DNA of 7,753 nucleotides from Planctomycetota bacterium (GCA_016207825.1 JACQZI010000015.1:1-7753); one strand, 5' to 3'. Shown: positions 1-6,397, numbered from the stretch's first letter. Made by a program: numbers and translations. The notes: generated by a model not told the origin, from the letters alone.

Positions 1-175
1 CAATGGCACCTGCTGGCTTAATATGAAGCGGTGGCAAGTGACAACTCAATCACGAACGTATTATATTGTATACAAGTTAGCTGGGGATATCGGCGGAGGG
101 CAAAGAGCCGGGGTTAAAATTGCAGATAGTAGCTATTTGGAGTTCGAGAATGCGACATGTATTGGGGTCCCTTAG
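1..175 (+). CDS. C-terminal end of a secreted glycine-rich surface protein (5' truncated by the window)
   Basis: This is the 3' end of a gene that begins outside the window, read in the frame starting at base 2 and ending with TAG at 173-175. The 57 visible residues match the C-terminal module of the next gene: 44 of the 52 residues from N-G-T-C to F-E-N-A-T are identical. Of those 44, 26 use a different codon, so the duplication is old and the protein sequence has been kept by selection. The tail is short, ending C-I-G-V-P, whereas the paralogue carries a 16-residue insert just before its D-I-G-V-P ending. The product is presumably another exported, glycine-rich surface protein, but only the C-terminal module can be seen. 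The paralogous relationship is certain and the function is not. Confidence 0.85.
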   Translation, partial: NGTCWLNMKRWQVTTQSRTYYIVYKLAGDIGGGQRAGVKIADSSYLEFENATCIGVP

Positions 176-337
176 AATTCTCCTGAATGGGGTAGCCTAA
201 GTAGAGGTGCTTCGGAATCCCGATGTGAAGCCAAAGAAAGCGGCACCACTCGGGAGAAAACGCCACGGCTATCGGCGTGCCATGGTAAAAAGATGTTATC
301 CCGCAAGACGGGACGACTATATATTACTCGGCGTTAC
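176..337 (+). promoter_or_regulatory. Intergenic region with several hairpins, probable structured leader of the downstream surface-protein gene
   Basis: The gap between the two paralogues has no credible gene. It can fold into several hairpins: TCGG 212-215 with CCGA 220-223; ACGCC 260-264 with GGCGT 274-278; GGCA 242-245 with TGCC 278-281, which stacks next to the previous stem; and TCCCG 299-303 with CGGGA 309-313 around a five-base loop. The last hairpin has no T-run, so it is not a standard terminator. The reading frame of the downstream gene stays open back to a GTG at 207, but the peptide is basic and unlike an export signal, so I treat it as untranslated. The fold matches no riboswitch class that I can name. 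Confidence 0.4.
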
Positions 338-344
338 AAGAGGA
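338..344 (+). promoter_or_regulatory. Ribosome binding site that sets the start of the surface-protein gene
   Basis: AAGAGGA lies 9 nt before the ATG at 354. That ATG is followed at once by a textbook export signal. The two upstream in-frame options (GTG 207 and ATG 282) would put basic sequence before it, so this site favours 354. Confidence 0.65.
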
Positions 345-353
345 TGTTGCAAA

Positions 354-2681
354 ATGTTGCATAAAGCGTTTAGACGATTTGGCGTAATAGGGATTTGGGC
401 GATTATTCTATTATTGGTCATTGGGAATTGGGGCTTGAATAATTTCGCCTACGGCGATACCTGGTCCCAATCCTCCTTCACCGATGGAACGTTTAATAAC
501 ACGGTTACTACCACAAACAATACCGATGTAACATTAAAACTTATGAATTATGATAGCGGGAATGGAACAGATGGAACAATCACTATTACCACTGCGAAGA
601 ATATCAATACCGACCTTTTCAATCGGGCCTGGCCTGATGCGGTTACGGCTACTTCTATGGCGAATACATCATCCGGCGCTACCTCTATTGTCGTTGTCTC
701 TGCTCCTAATGGTCTGGCGGCCGGGGATGAAGTTATTATTATCAGCCTTAAAGGAACCAGCGGTAATGTCGGTTTCTATGAATTTGCCCGTATAACTTCT
801 ATTAACGTGAATACGCTGAATCTTAATAGAGCATTAACCAATGGATATAATGGCACTCTTGATAAAATAATGGTCCAGCGCGTGCCAAATTATACCAATG
901 TAACAATTGATTCTGGTTCGCTTACCTGTTCTGCCTGGAATGGAACTTGGGGCGGAGTTCTGGTATTCAGGGCTACTGGTACCGTTACGGTAAATGTGGT
1001 GAATGGCATCAACACAAATGCGAAAGGCTATTTGGGAGGCGACAGTGGAACCTCGGCTGGATCTAACTCTCCTGGTGGAGAAGGCTATAATGGCAGCGGC
1101 AGGAAAGGCGGCTATGCTAACGCATCTGCGGCGACTGGCGGCACGACTGTTGAATCCGGTGGTGCTGGAGGCGGAGGAGGGGCTACGCAATCAATTGGGG
1201 CAGGAAGCGGGAGCGCTGGAACTGTCGGTTCGGGCGGCGGCGGCGGTGGCGGTGCTTATCAAAGTTCTGTTGGTTTTGGAAAAGATTCTTCAAGTGGTGC
1301 CGGAGGCGGTGGTGGTAACGGTTCCGTTGGAGTTGGAGGAGGCGGTGCAGGCGCGGGTGGTTCCGGTAGCACTAATACTGGGGGGAATGGCGGCAGCGGA
1401 AGTTTTAATACTAGTGTTGCATGGGCAGGCGGCGGGGGTGGCGGCGGAACCGATGGGCAAGCCAATTCTTCCAACCTAATAAACCGTGCGTATATGGGAG
1501 GGGGAGGAGGAGCAAGTGGAGGTGAAAACGTTCCGGGCTACACAACGGACTACGGTTATGCAGGCGGTAATGGCGGTGGTATTATTTTCATTTCGGCTAA
1601 TATTATCAATGTGATTAATGGCGCATCAATTGCGGCTAATGGTCAGGCAGGAGCTAATGGTCGCAATGTTACTTTTGGAAGTGGAGGCGGCGGCGGAGGA
1701 GCGGGAGGTTCAATTATCCTTATTGCTATAACAATTACAAATCCCGGGGCAAGCGGAATTACGGCTAATGGAGGTGCTGGAGGTACTGGTAAGTTTAATG
1801 GTGGTAATGGCGGCGGTGGCAGAACCTATGCTAAATATTATGGCTCTGCACCGGCTAATTTACCAACCCCAAATTATGCATCGGCTTCGCTTGCCTATTT
1901 TGCTTCCGGCGTCTATACCTCAACAGCAATTGCACCGACAGGCGTTTCTTACTGGGGAACTCTTAATCATACAAAGATTACCCCAGCTAATACACTCTTA
2001 ACCGTAGATGTCTTGAGCTCTTCAAATAATGCATTATTAGTTGCCAATGTCCCATCGGGAACCGACCTTATGACAGCTTATCCGGCAACATTTGCCAATA
2101 TTACCGGTATAAAACTACGGGCAAATTTCTCTACATCCGATACCACTCAAACAGCAACTTTGTCTGATTGGCAATTAGAATATGCCGCGGGAACCGCGGT
2201 CTCCACCACCAACTGGTCTGATATTATCAATGGAAATTCTATTCAAATGGGACAGTCTGTTGCCCATGTCAAGTTTGATATGCGGACGGTTGAAGGCACC
2301 GCCCGCTGGAAACGATTCCGTATTGATAAAGGATTAAAGGCATATTCTACTAACATTGCCTGCCCGGATTGTAAAATTGAAATCCAAGTATGGATGGAAT
2401 CTGATAGCAACGGGTTTTGGGATACAGGCGACACTTTTATCAGTAAAGGAAACTTTAGTAACGGCACCTGTTATCTTAATATGAAACAATGGTCCATTAC
2501 GACCACCCCCAAGACTTACTACATTGTATACAAGCTTGCTAATGACATTGGGGGTGGTCAACGTGCCGGGGTGAAGATAGCGGATAGCAGTTATTTGGAA
2601 TTTGAAAATGCTACCATGCGTAGGAGTCCCTTAAGGGGACTCCGGAGTCCCAATGAATATCGGGATATTGGTGTACCTTGA
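354..2681 (+). CDS. Secreted glycine-rich surface protein with C-terminal calcium-type module
   Basis: This is a 775-residue exported protein. Residues 1-34 form a signal peptide: basic H-K-x-x-R-R, a hydrophobic core from about 10 to 24, and probable cleavage after F-A-Y-G. Residues 35 to about 224 are beta-rich and include A-G-D-E-V and an N-G-T-W-G-G-V-L-V-F motif. Residues 225-490 are dominated by Gly with Ala, Ser and Asn, interrupted by two related strands that contain G-G-x-I-I followed by A-N-G. The C-terminal module, about 620-754, has C-P-D-C at 670-673 and D-S-N-G-F-W-D-T-G-D, an acidic loop typical of calcium-binding sites in extracellular repeats, then T-P-K-T-Y-Y-I-V-Y. I recall this layout from glycine-rich surface proteins of Planctomycetota and Myxococcota. 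A role in adhesion or as a matrix protein is inference. Residues 755-770 come from a palindromic insert absent from the upstream paralogue. There is no catalytic motif. Confidence 0.85.
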   Translation: MLHKAFRRFGVIGIWAIILLLVIGNWGLNNFAYGDTWSQSSFTDGTFNNTVTTTNNTDVTLKLMNYDSGNGTDGTITITTAKNINTDLFNRAWPDAVTATSMANTSSGATSIVVVSAPNGLAAGDEVIIISLKGTSGNVGFYEFARITSINVNTLNLNRALTNGYNGTLDKIMVQRVPNYTNVTIDSGSLTCSAWNGTWGGVLVFRATGTVTVNVVNGINTNAKGYLGGDSGTSAGSNSPGGEGYNGSGRKGGYANASAATGGTTVESGGAGGGGGATQSIGAGSGSAGTVGSGGGGGGGAYQSSVGFGKDSSSGAGGGGGNGSVGVGGGGAGAGGSGSTNTGGNGGSGSFNTSVAWAGGGGGGGTDGQANSSNLINRAYMGGGGGASGGENVPGYTTDYGYAGGNGGGIIFISANIINVINGASIAANGQAGANGRNVTFGSGGGGGGAGGSIILIAITITNPGASGITANGGAGGTGKFNGGNGGGGRTYAKYYGSAPANLPTPNYASASLAYFASGVYTSTAIAPTGVSYWGTLNHTKITPANTLLTVDVLSSSNNALLVANVPSGTDLMTAYPATFANITGIKLRANFSTSDTTQTATLSDWQLEYAAGTAVSTTNWSDIINGNSIQMGQSVAHVKFDMRTVEGTARWKRFRIDKGLKAYSTNIACPDCKIEIQVWMESDSNGFWDTGDTFISKGNFSNGTCYLNMKQWSITTTPKTYYIVYKLANDIGGGQRAGVKIADSSYLEFENATMRRSPLRGLRSPNEYRDIGVP
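1026..1830 (+). repeat. Glycine-rich low-complexity coding tract
   Basis: Runs of GGC, GGT and GGA codons encode G-G-x-G-G blocks through residues 225-490 of the surface protein. The codons vary within the runs, so this is not a simple triplet expansion. The tract makes long open frames in other frames and on the minus strand, which are artefacts of composition. Confidence 0.85.
2616..2663 (+). repeat. Palindromic element inserted in frame near the 3' end of the surface-protein gene
   Basis: Three copies of one 8-base arm occur in alternating orientation: GGAGTCCC 2623-2630, GGGACTCC 2636-2643 and GGAGTCCC 2644-2651. They form a perfect 8-bp hairpin with a 5-base loop. Compared with the upstream paralogue, 16 extra codons sit between A-T and (D/C)-I-G-V-P, and they fill this interval. 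The result resembles the palindromic elements that insert in frame into genes in Rickettsia, but I do not recognise this family. Confidence 0.55.
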
Positions 2682-2687
2682 GTTTGC

Positions 2688-2707
2688 CGCCCCGATACAT
2701 CGGGGCG
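2688..2707. repeat. GC-rich inverted repeat just after the surface-protein stop codon
   Basis: CGCCCCGAT at 2688-2696 pairs perfectly with ATCGGGGCG at 2699-2707, giving a near-perfect 20-bp palindrome 6 nt after the TGA at 2679-2681. No T-run follows on the + strand (the next bases are TAGGAGTGCC), so it is not a canonical terminator. It could protect the 3' end of the mRNA, or it may be a dispersed palindromic repeat. Confidence 0.7.
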
Positions 2708-2739
2708 TAGGAGTGCCAGAATAATATAACTACAAAAAC

Positions 2740-2760
2740 ACCCTGTCGAAACGGCGGGGT
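2740..2760 (-). terminator. GC-rich hairpin, terminator-like when read on the minus strand
   Basis: ACCCTGTCG (2740-2748) pairs over nine positions, two of them G-T wobbles on the + strand, with CGGCGGGGT (2752-2760) around an AAA loop. Read on the minus strand, the stem is followed after one base by TTTTT, as in an intrinsic terminator. No credible minus-strand gene lies to its right, so it may simply be another palindromic repeat, or a barrier to antisense transcription. Confidence 0.35.
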
Positions 2761-2785
2761 GGTGAAAAAGGAACGTTTTAATATA

Positions 2786-3211
2786 ATGAACGTGAACAAG
2801 AAACTTGGTTTTATTTGTGACGTAGGGTTCCTGAGTAGGAACATCAAAGGATTACGGAATAATAAGCCTCTCCCCTGCCTCGCCGATGTGGGGGGGCGCG
2901 TCTTTACGACCATGCCCCCGCGTCTTTACGACCATGTCCCTACGTCTTTACGACTATCCCCCTGCGTCTCTACTATAGAGACCCCACGGCGTTATGACCA
3001 TGCCCCCGCGGTCTTACTAGGGATAAACCACGGTCTTACGAGAAATACCCCGCGGTCTTATGAGAGATACCCCACGGCTTTACGAAGGACACCCCGCGGC
3101 TTTATAACCAGTGCCCCACGGTTTTATGAGGAGTCCCCCGCAGGAGGTACCGTACCTACCCCCCTACGTTTGAATTCACCAAATTTTGTAACCCTTTATA
3201 AAACAAGATGA
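2786..3211 (+). CDS. Doubtful ORF across the 22-bp array (141 residues)
   Basis: This ORF runs from an ATG at 2786 to TGA at 3209-3211. A purine-rich AAAAAGGA lies 13 nt upstream, which is too far for a good ribosome binding site; an in-frame GTG at 2759 is the other possible start. The first 35 residues or so look unremarkable. The rest is the translated array: because 22 is not a multiple of 3, three units give one 22-residue repeat, with P-R-x-Y-[DE] recurring four times. The other two forward frames contain stops inside the array. The conserved bases of the unit fall in all three codon positions, which argues that the DNA or RNA is constrained and not the peptide. There is no signal peptide, unlike the complete genes around it. 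I think it is probably not a gene. Confidence 0.2.
   Translation: MNVNKKLGFICDVGFLSRNIKGLRNNKPLPCLADVGGRVFTTMPPRLYDHVPTSLRLSPCVSTIETPRRYDHAPAVLLGINHGLTRNTPRSYERYPTALRRTPRGFITSAPRFYEESPAGGTVPTPLRLNSPNFVTLYKTR
2898..3139 (+). repeat. Array of eleven 22-bp degenerate tandem repeats in exact register
   Basis: The units start at 2898, 2920, 2942, 2964, 2986, 3008, 3030, 3052, 3074, 3096 and 3118, always 22 bp apart with no indel. The conserved parts are RCGG or RCGT, then TTAYGA near the middle, then C4-C5 at the end. The first two units are nearly identical (20 of 22); later ones diverge. From the unit at 2942 on, the first base alternates A, G, A, G without exception through the start of the degenerate piece at 3140, which points to a 44-bp higher-order unit. 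Just before the array is a run of seven G (2890-2896), where a C-run would be expected. It lies between the surface-protein gene and the operon leader. It is not a CRISPR because there are no spacers. Confidence 0.9.
3145..3157. repeat. Short perfect palindrome at the end of the array
   Basis: AGGTAC 3145-3150 and GTACCT 3152-3157 are inverted around a single C. This replaces the TTAYGA core where a twelfth array unit (from 3140) would be. A size of 13 bp suits a dimeric repressor site, but no regulator in the window points to one. Confidence 0.45.
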
Positions 3212-3214
3212 TAC

Positions 3215-3335
3215 AAATAAAATTGATGCCGAAAAAGTTACCAATAATTGCGAGTGAGCCATGACACAAGATGCAAGAGGGAAAAATGCTCTCAGTCGTG
3301 GCAGGGATAATATAAGCCGTATTTAGAAAATATAT
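3215..3335 (+). ncRNA. Probable structured 5' leader of the HEAT/TPR/esterase operon
   Basis: GCCATGAC (3258-3265) pairs with GTCGTGGC (3295-3302) over eight positions including one G-U wobble, enclosing a smaller AGAG/CTCT stem (3276-3279 with 3289-3292) capped by GGAAAAATG. TGAG at 3255-3258 could alternatively pair with CTCA at 3291-3294, so two exclusive folds are possible, as in a switch. There is no T-run. The element sits 34 nt before the Shine-Dalgarno of the first operon gene. It matches none of the riboswitch consensus sequences I can recall (c-di-GMP, cobalamin, SAM, TPP, glycine). The short landmarks GA[AT]GCC, ACCA, CCATG and AAGATG also occur in the same order in the leader upstream of 354. 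Confidence 0.35.
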
Positions 3336-3351
3336 AAAGGAGAAATTTCAA

Positions 3352-5244
3352 ATGAATAAAGAAAACAAATTATATGGGTTGTTAGGATTATGGTGTTTTT
3401 TATGTTTCACCTTAATGGTAATTCAAGTTATGGCATGGTGCCCGGCTGCAGAAGAGGAAACGAAGAAATTCTTTAAGAACCCACCGCCTCCTCCAAAACC
3501 AGGAGACCAAATGAAACCGAATCCTGCTCCTGAACAAAAGCCGGAACCTCCTCTTCCACAAGCTCCAGAACCAACTCCACCAGCAATCCCAGCTCCACCC
3601 CCCCAAAAAGTAAAACCCGCCCCAATTCCGGCGCCAACCGTAAAACCGCCCCCACCTCCACTGCGGCCTCCGGCCGGGACAGGTATCGAACCGTTAGTTT
3701 TTAACCCGTTGTCTACAGTTCCGATGTGGGAAAACTGGTGGTCAAGAAACCGCCTTTATTACCTGCCATTTAAAAATATAATCCAGTGGGCTGATGATAT
3801 AAACCCTAAAAAAATGGATGACGGGACCCTTAACGTGGAAGCCAATCCAATCAGCAAGCAATCATTGGAGTTCCTTATAAAATGCCTGAAAGAAAATGAA
3901 AATCCTATTATCAGGGCAAATGCCGCACTAGCTCTAGGAAAATACAAACATAGAGGTGCTGTCCCGGCACTAAAAGACGCATTAAAGAATGATGCTAATT
4001 TTGATGTAAAGAATGTCTCGGCTTTAGCTTTGGGAATCATGGGAGAAGAATCTGCTATTACCGATTTAAAAGCAATCTTATTTAATGAAACGGATGAAAA
4101 ATCCCAGATGATTAGCCGCGCGTACGCCGCACTGGCACTCGGTTATATAAAAACCGAAGAATCAATTAATATACTGAAAGAAGCACTTGACCCAAACAAA
4201 AAATTACATAAGGAAATTCAATGCTCATCTATTCTTTCCCTGGGCAATATTCAGAATAAATCATCAGTTGATTTCTTGGGCAAAATATTGAATGATGCTT
4301 CGTATGATGAATATGTCCGGTCATACGCAGCCGTTGCTCTTGGCCGGCTCAAAGATGAATCTGCGCTTCCTTACTTGATAAAATCGCTGCAGGTAAAGGA
4401 AAGCACTATCCGCTCAAGCATCGCACTGGCTATGGGATTGATTAAATCACCTAAGGCAAAAGATGAATTGATAAATCTTATCAGCAAGGATAAGTCAACC
4501 GAAACCAAAGCATTTGCCGTGATATCACTTGCTCAATTAGGCGATAATAAGGCTTTCGATACCATCCATAACCTTACTAAAAAACCTGATTTTAATATTG
4601 AAGGGATGGCTTTTTTATCGCTAGGTTTATTGGGTAATAAAGCATCCATTCCGGAACTCCAAAAAATAGTGGTGAAAAAGACAAAGCCTCTTTCGCGCGG
4701 CGCCGCTATTATTGCTCTTGGCATGATGAAAGATATCTCATCCGTCAATACTTTGATTGAGGTTGTTCAAAAAGAAATCAATTCCGATCCTGTAAGCTGG
4801 AATTATGCTGTCCTTGCCCTGGGAATGATTGGAGACCAACAAGCCGTCCCTGCCTTGGAAGAAGCTTTCAAAAACGCCCAGCAAAGGGTTGATATGGCAA
4901 AAGTCGGTTATAATAATCTTACCATATCACTTGCTATGCTCGGCAAACGAAATGAAGTATTAGAAGAATTATATAAAAGAATCAGTGACAGTAAAAGTCT
5001 TCCGCAAATAAAAACCAGGGCACTCCACGGCATAGGGTATATCGGCGATAAAGCTTCTATTAAACAATTGATGGACTTCTATGTCGCGGAAAAAAATGAC
5101 GACCTGAGATCTTATGCCATATTAGCCATGGGTTTTATCCTGGATAACGAGCGGGTTAATCCTCTATATAAAATCACTGCTGACAATAATTTCGTGATTA
5201 CCATGCTGATTTTGAACCATATATTCTTTAGTAAACCTGAATAA
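3352..5244 (+). CDS. Secreted HEAT-repeat protein with proline-rich linker
   Basis: This is a 630-residue exported protein. The start is firm: AAAGGAG lies 9 nt before the ATG. Residues 1-28 form a signal peptide or anchor (hydrophobic G-L-L-G-L-W-C-F-L-C-F-T-L), with possible cleavage after V-M-A. Residues 44-109 are mainly proline, a stretch able to span or tether to the cell wall. Next comes W-E-N-W-W-S-R-N-R at 126-134, a tryptophan motif I recall before HEAT arrays in planctomycete proteins. Residues from about 165 to 620 hold some 13 HEAT repeats of 30-37 residues, each with an A-L-A-L-G or similar helix turn. Such solenoids bind proteins or other ligands and have no catalysis of their own. 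It is the first gene of an operon with a TPR protein and an esterase, so a scaffold role is likely. The fold is clear; the partner is unknown. Confidence 0.92.
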   Translation: MNKENKLYGLLGLWCFLCFTLMVIQVMAWCPAAEEETKKFFKNPPPPPKPGDQMKPNPAPEQKPEPPLPQAPEPTPPAIPAPPPQKVKPAPIPAPTVKPPPPPLRPPAGTGIEPLVFNPLSTVPMWENWWSRNRLYYLPFKNIIQWADDINPKKMDDGTLNVEANPISKQSLEFLIKCLKENENPIIRANAALALGKYKHRGAVPALKDALKNDANFDVKNVSALALGIMGEESAITDLKAILFNETDEKSQMISRAYAALALGYIKTEESINILKEALDPNKKLHKEIQCSSILSLGNIQNKSSVDFLGKILNDASYDEYVRSYAAVALGRLKDESALPYLIKSLQVKESTIRSSIALAMGLIKSPKAKDELINLISKDKSTETKAFAVISLAQLGDNKAFDTIHNLTKKPDFNIEGMAFLSLGLLGNKASIPELQKIVVKKTKPLSRGAAIIALGMMKDISSVNTLIEVVQKEINSDPVSWNYAVLALGMIGDQQAVPALEEAFKNAQQRVDMAKVGYNNLTISLAMLGKRNEVLEELYKRISDSKSLPQIKTRALHGIGYIGDKASIKQLMDFYVAEKNDDLRSYAILAMGFILDNERVNPLYKITADNNFVITMLILNHIFFSKPE

Positions 5245-5277
5245 TCTATAAACGCATAAAATGGAGTAAATTTGTGT

Positions 5278-5285
5278 AAAAGGAG
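5278..5285 (+). promoter_or_regulatory. Ribosome binding site of the TPR-protein gene
   Basis: AAAAGGAG lies 4 nt before ATG 5290 and 10 nt before ATG 5296, both in frame. The TTG at 5272 would place this site inside the coding region and is unlikely. Either ATG is possible, and the two products differ by two residues. Confidence 0.7.
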
Positions 5286-5289
5286 TACT

Positions 5290-6387
5290 ATGATTATGAA
5301 AAACATGAAAACCAACCTTTTTAGGAACGGGCCACCAAAGGTAACTGTAGTATTACCCCGTAAATACTTCTTCACCATAACGCTTTTTTTGTCCGGTTTT
5401 CTCATATACGGCCTTTTAATCATTTCTAAGGGGCTTTATGCAGATACGATAGAACTTCTATCAGGTGAAATGGTTCACGGACGGATTATCGGTGAGGAAA
5501 AACAAACTTTAAAACTACTTCCAGAAAACAAGGATGATAAATCCAAGGAAACTAAAACCTTTTATCTATTCCGCATCAAAAAAATAATCAAAGGTAATAC
5601 TTACCAGGATTACATGGCAAAAAAAGAAAAATGCCAAACCGCGGATGATTTTTATAGTTTGGGTGAATCCTGCAAGAACAATAAATTACCTGAAGAAGCA
5701 CTGCTAATGTGGGCGGAAGCGATCAAGATAGACCCCAACCATGAAAAATCCCGTAAAGCCCTGGGTCATAGGAAAGAAAACGACCGCTGGCTGACACAGG
5801 AAGAAATAAAAGAAGCGGAAGGATACGTTAAATTCCAAAACCGCTGGGTAAAAAAAGATGGGCTGGAAAAAGCCCGCCAGGAAGAGGCGAAAAAAAAATA
5901 TCAATCCGCGTATCCGATAAACATTAAAATCGGCGTGGTTACGGATGTAACGGAAGCATGGTTTGAAACATATCGTGACAGAATCAAAGAATATACTAAA
6001 TACTTATGGATTGCCAGCGAAGGACTGCTCTATTTAAATAACGTCGAAATATCAGATTGTTCTTCAGGTGAATTTACGGTGCTTATACCGCATCCATCCG
6101 ATGACGACAAATCAAAAAGCCAGGCTTACAGAAGTTGTGCCGGCGGGGTTGAAATGTCGGCACAGTGTGGCGCCCACATTTTCGTCCGCCAATGCGGTTT
6201 CGTAAAGCTCCATATCACAGCTCATGACGGTTGCATTCTGGAAAAAGCAAGCGGTTCTGTTACAAAATTCTGCGATGAATGCCTGACAAAAATAATAACC
6301 CTTTCCCCTAATGTCAAGCACCATCCGGATTTCCCTGAAGAACCGCCTGAAGTAAAGATAAAAATTACCAACAATAAACAAAAATAG
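5290..6387 (+). CDS. Secreted TPR protein with SH3-like N-terminal strand region and Cys-rich C-terminal domain
   Basis: The protein has 365 residues from ATG 5290. An unusually long N-terminus (about 25 residues) precedes a hydrophobic segment at 26-45, and G-L-Y-A at 48-51 is a good signal-peptidase site. D-T-I-E-L-L-S-G-E-M-V-H-G-R-I (52-66) is a small beta motif common at the start of planctomycete secreted proteins. One TPR-like hairpin spans about 107-150 (E-E-A-L-x-x-W-x-E-A-I-K-I-D-P). Two R-W-[LV] motifs follow, at 166-168 and 185-187, a pattern often seen after such TPRs. Residues from about 212 to 350 form a domain with seven cysteines, including C-D-E-C, consistent with disulfides outside the cytoplasm. 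Its start recalls secreted metalloprotease-like domains, but no H-E-x-x-H is present. It lies 45 nt after the HEAT gene, and its stop codon overlaps the next gene's ribosome binding site. The exact function is unknown. Confidence 0.88.
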   Translation: MIMKNMKTNLFRNGPPKVTVVLPRKYFFTITLFLSGFLIYGLLIISKGLYADTIELLSGEMVHGRIIGEEKQTLKLLPENKDDKSKETKTFYLFRIKKIIKGNTYQDYMAKKEKCQTADDFYSLGESCKNNKLPEEALLMWAEAIKIDPNHEKSRKALGHRKENDRWLTQEEIKEAEGYVKFQNRWVKKDGLEKARQEEAKKKYQSAYPINIKIGVVTDVTEAWFETYRDRIKEYTKYLWIASEGLLYLNNVEISDCSSGEFTVLIPHPSDDDKSKSQAYRSCAGGVEMSAQCGAHIFVRQCGFVKLHITAHDGCILEKASGSVTKFCDECLTKIITLSPNVKHHPDFPEEPPEVKIKITNNKQK

Positions 6388-6397
6388 GAGAAAAAAT

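Noticed and set aside
207-353. Upstream extension of the surface-protein reading frame to a GTG at 207
   Set aside because: The extra 49 residues are basic and would bury the signal peptide; the good ribosome binding site is before 354, and the DNA here folds into hairpins.
834-1474. Open frames on the minus strand and in other frames over the glycine-rich region
   Set aside because: They are complements of Gly codons (runs of Pro, Arg or Ala) and have no ribosome binding sites or recognisable domains.
2619-2714. Target-site duplication flanking a mobile element (10-base direct repeat)
   Set aside because: The interval between the repeats includes the gene's original I-G-V-P end, so it cannot be a simple insertion; there is also no transposase.
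2611-2913. Minus-strand ORF of 100 residues between the surface gene and the array
   Set aside because: It is made largely from the palindromes and the border of the array, has no recognisable domain, and is opposite to every real gene.
2898-3139. CRISPR array
   Set aside because: The 22-bp units are directly adjacent with no spacers and are too degenerate for CRISPR repeats.
2890-3139. G-quadruplex on the minus strand from the regular G-runs
   Set aside because: The loops would be about 18 nt, too long for a stable structure by usual rules.
3258-3302. Rho-independent terminator before the operon
   Set aside because: The hairpin has no T-run after it and lies just upstream of a strong ribosome binding site, so a leader role fits better.
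3215-3335. Known riboswitch (c-di-GMP, cobalamin, SAM, TPP, glycine)
   Set aside because: None of the conserved cores I remember for these classes is present; only an unnamed fold can be supported.
3412-3661. Minus-strand ORFs opposite the proline-rich linker
   Set aside because: They read the complement of Pro codons as Trp, Gly and Arg runs, and the + strand gene is certain.
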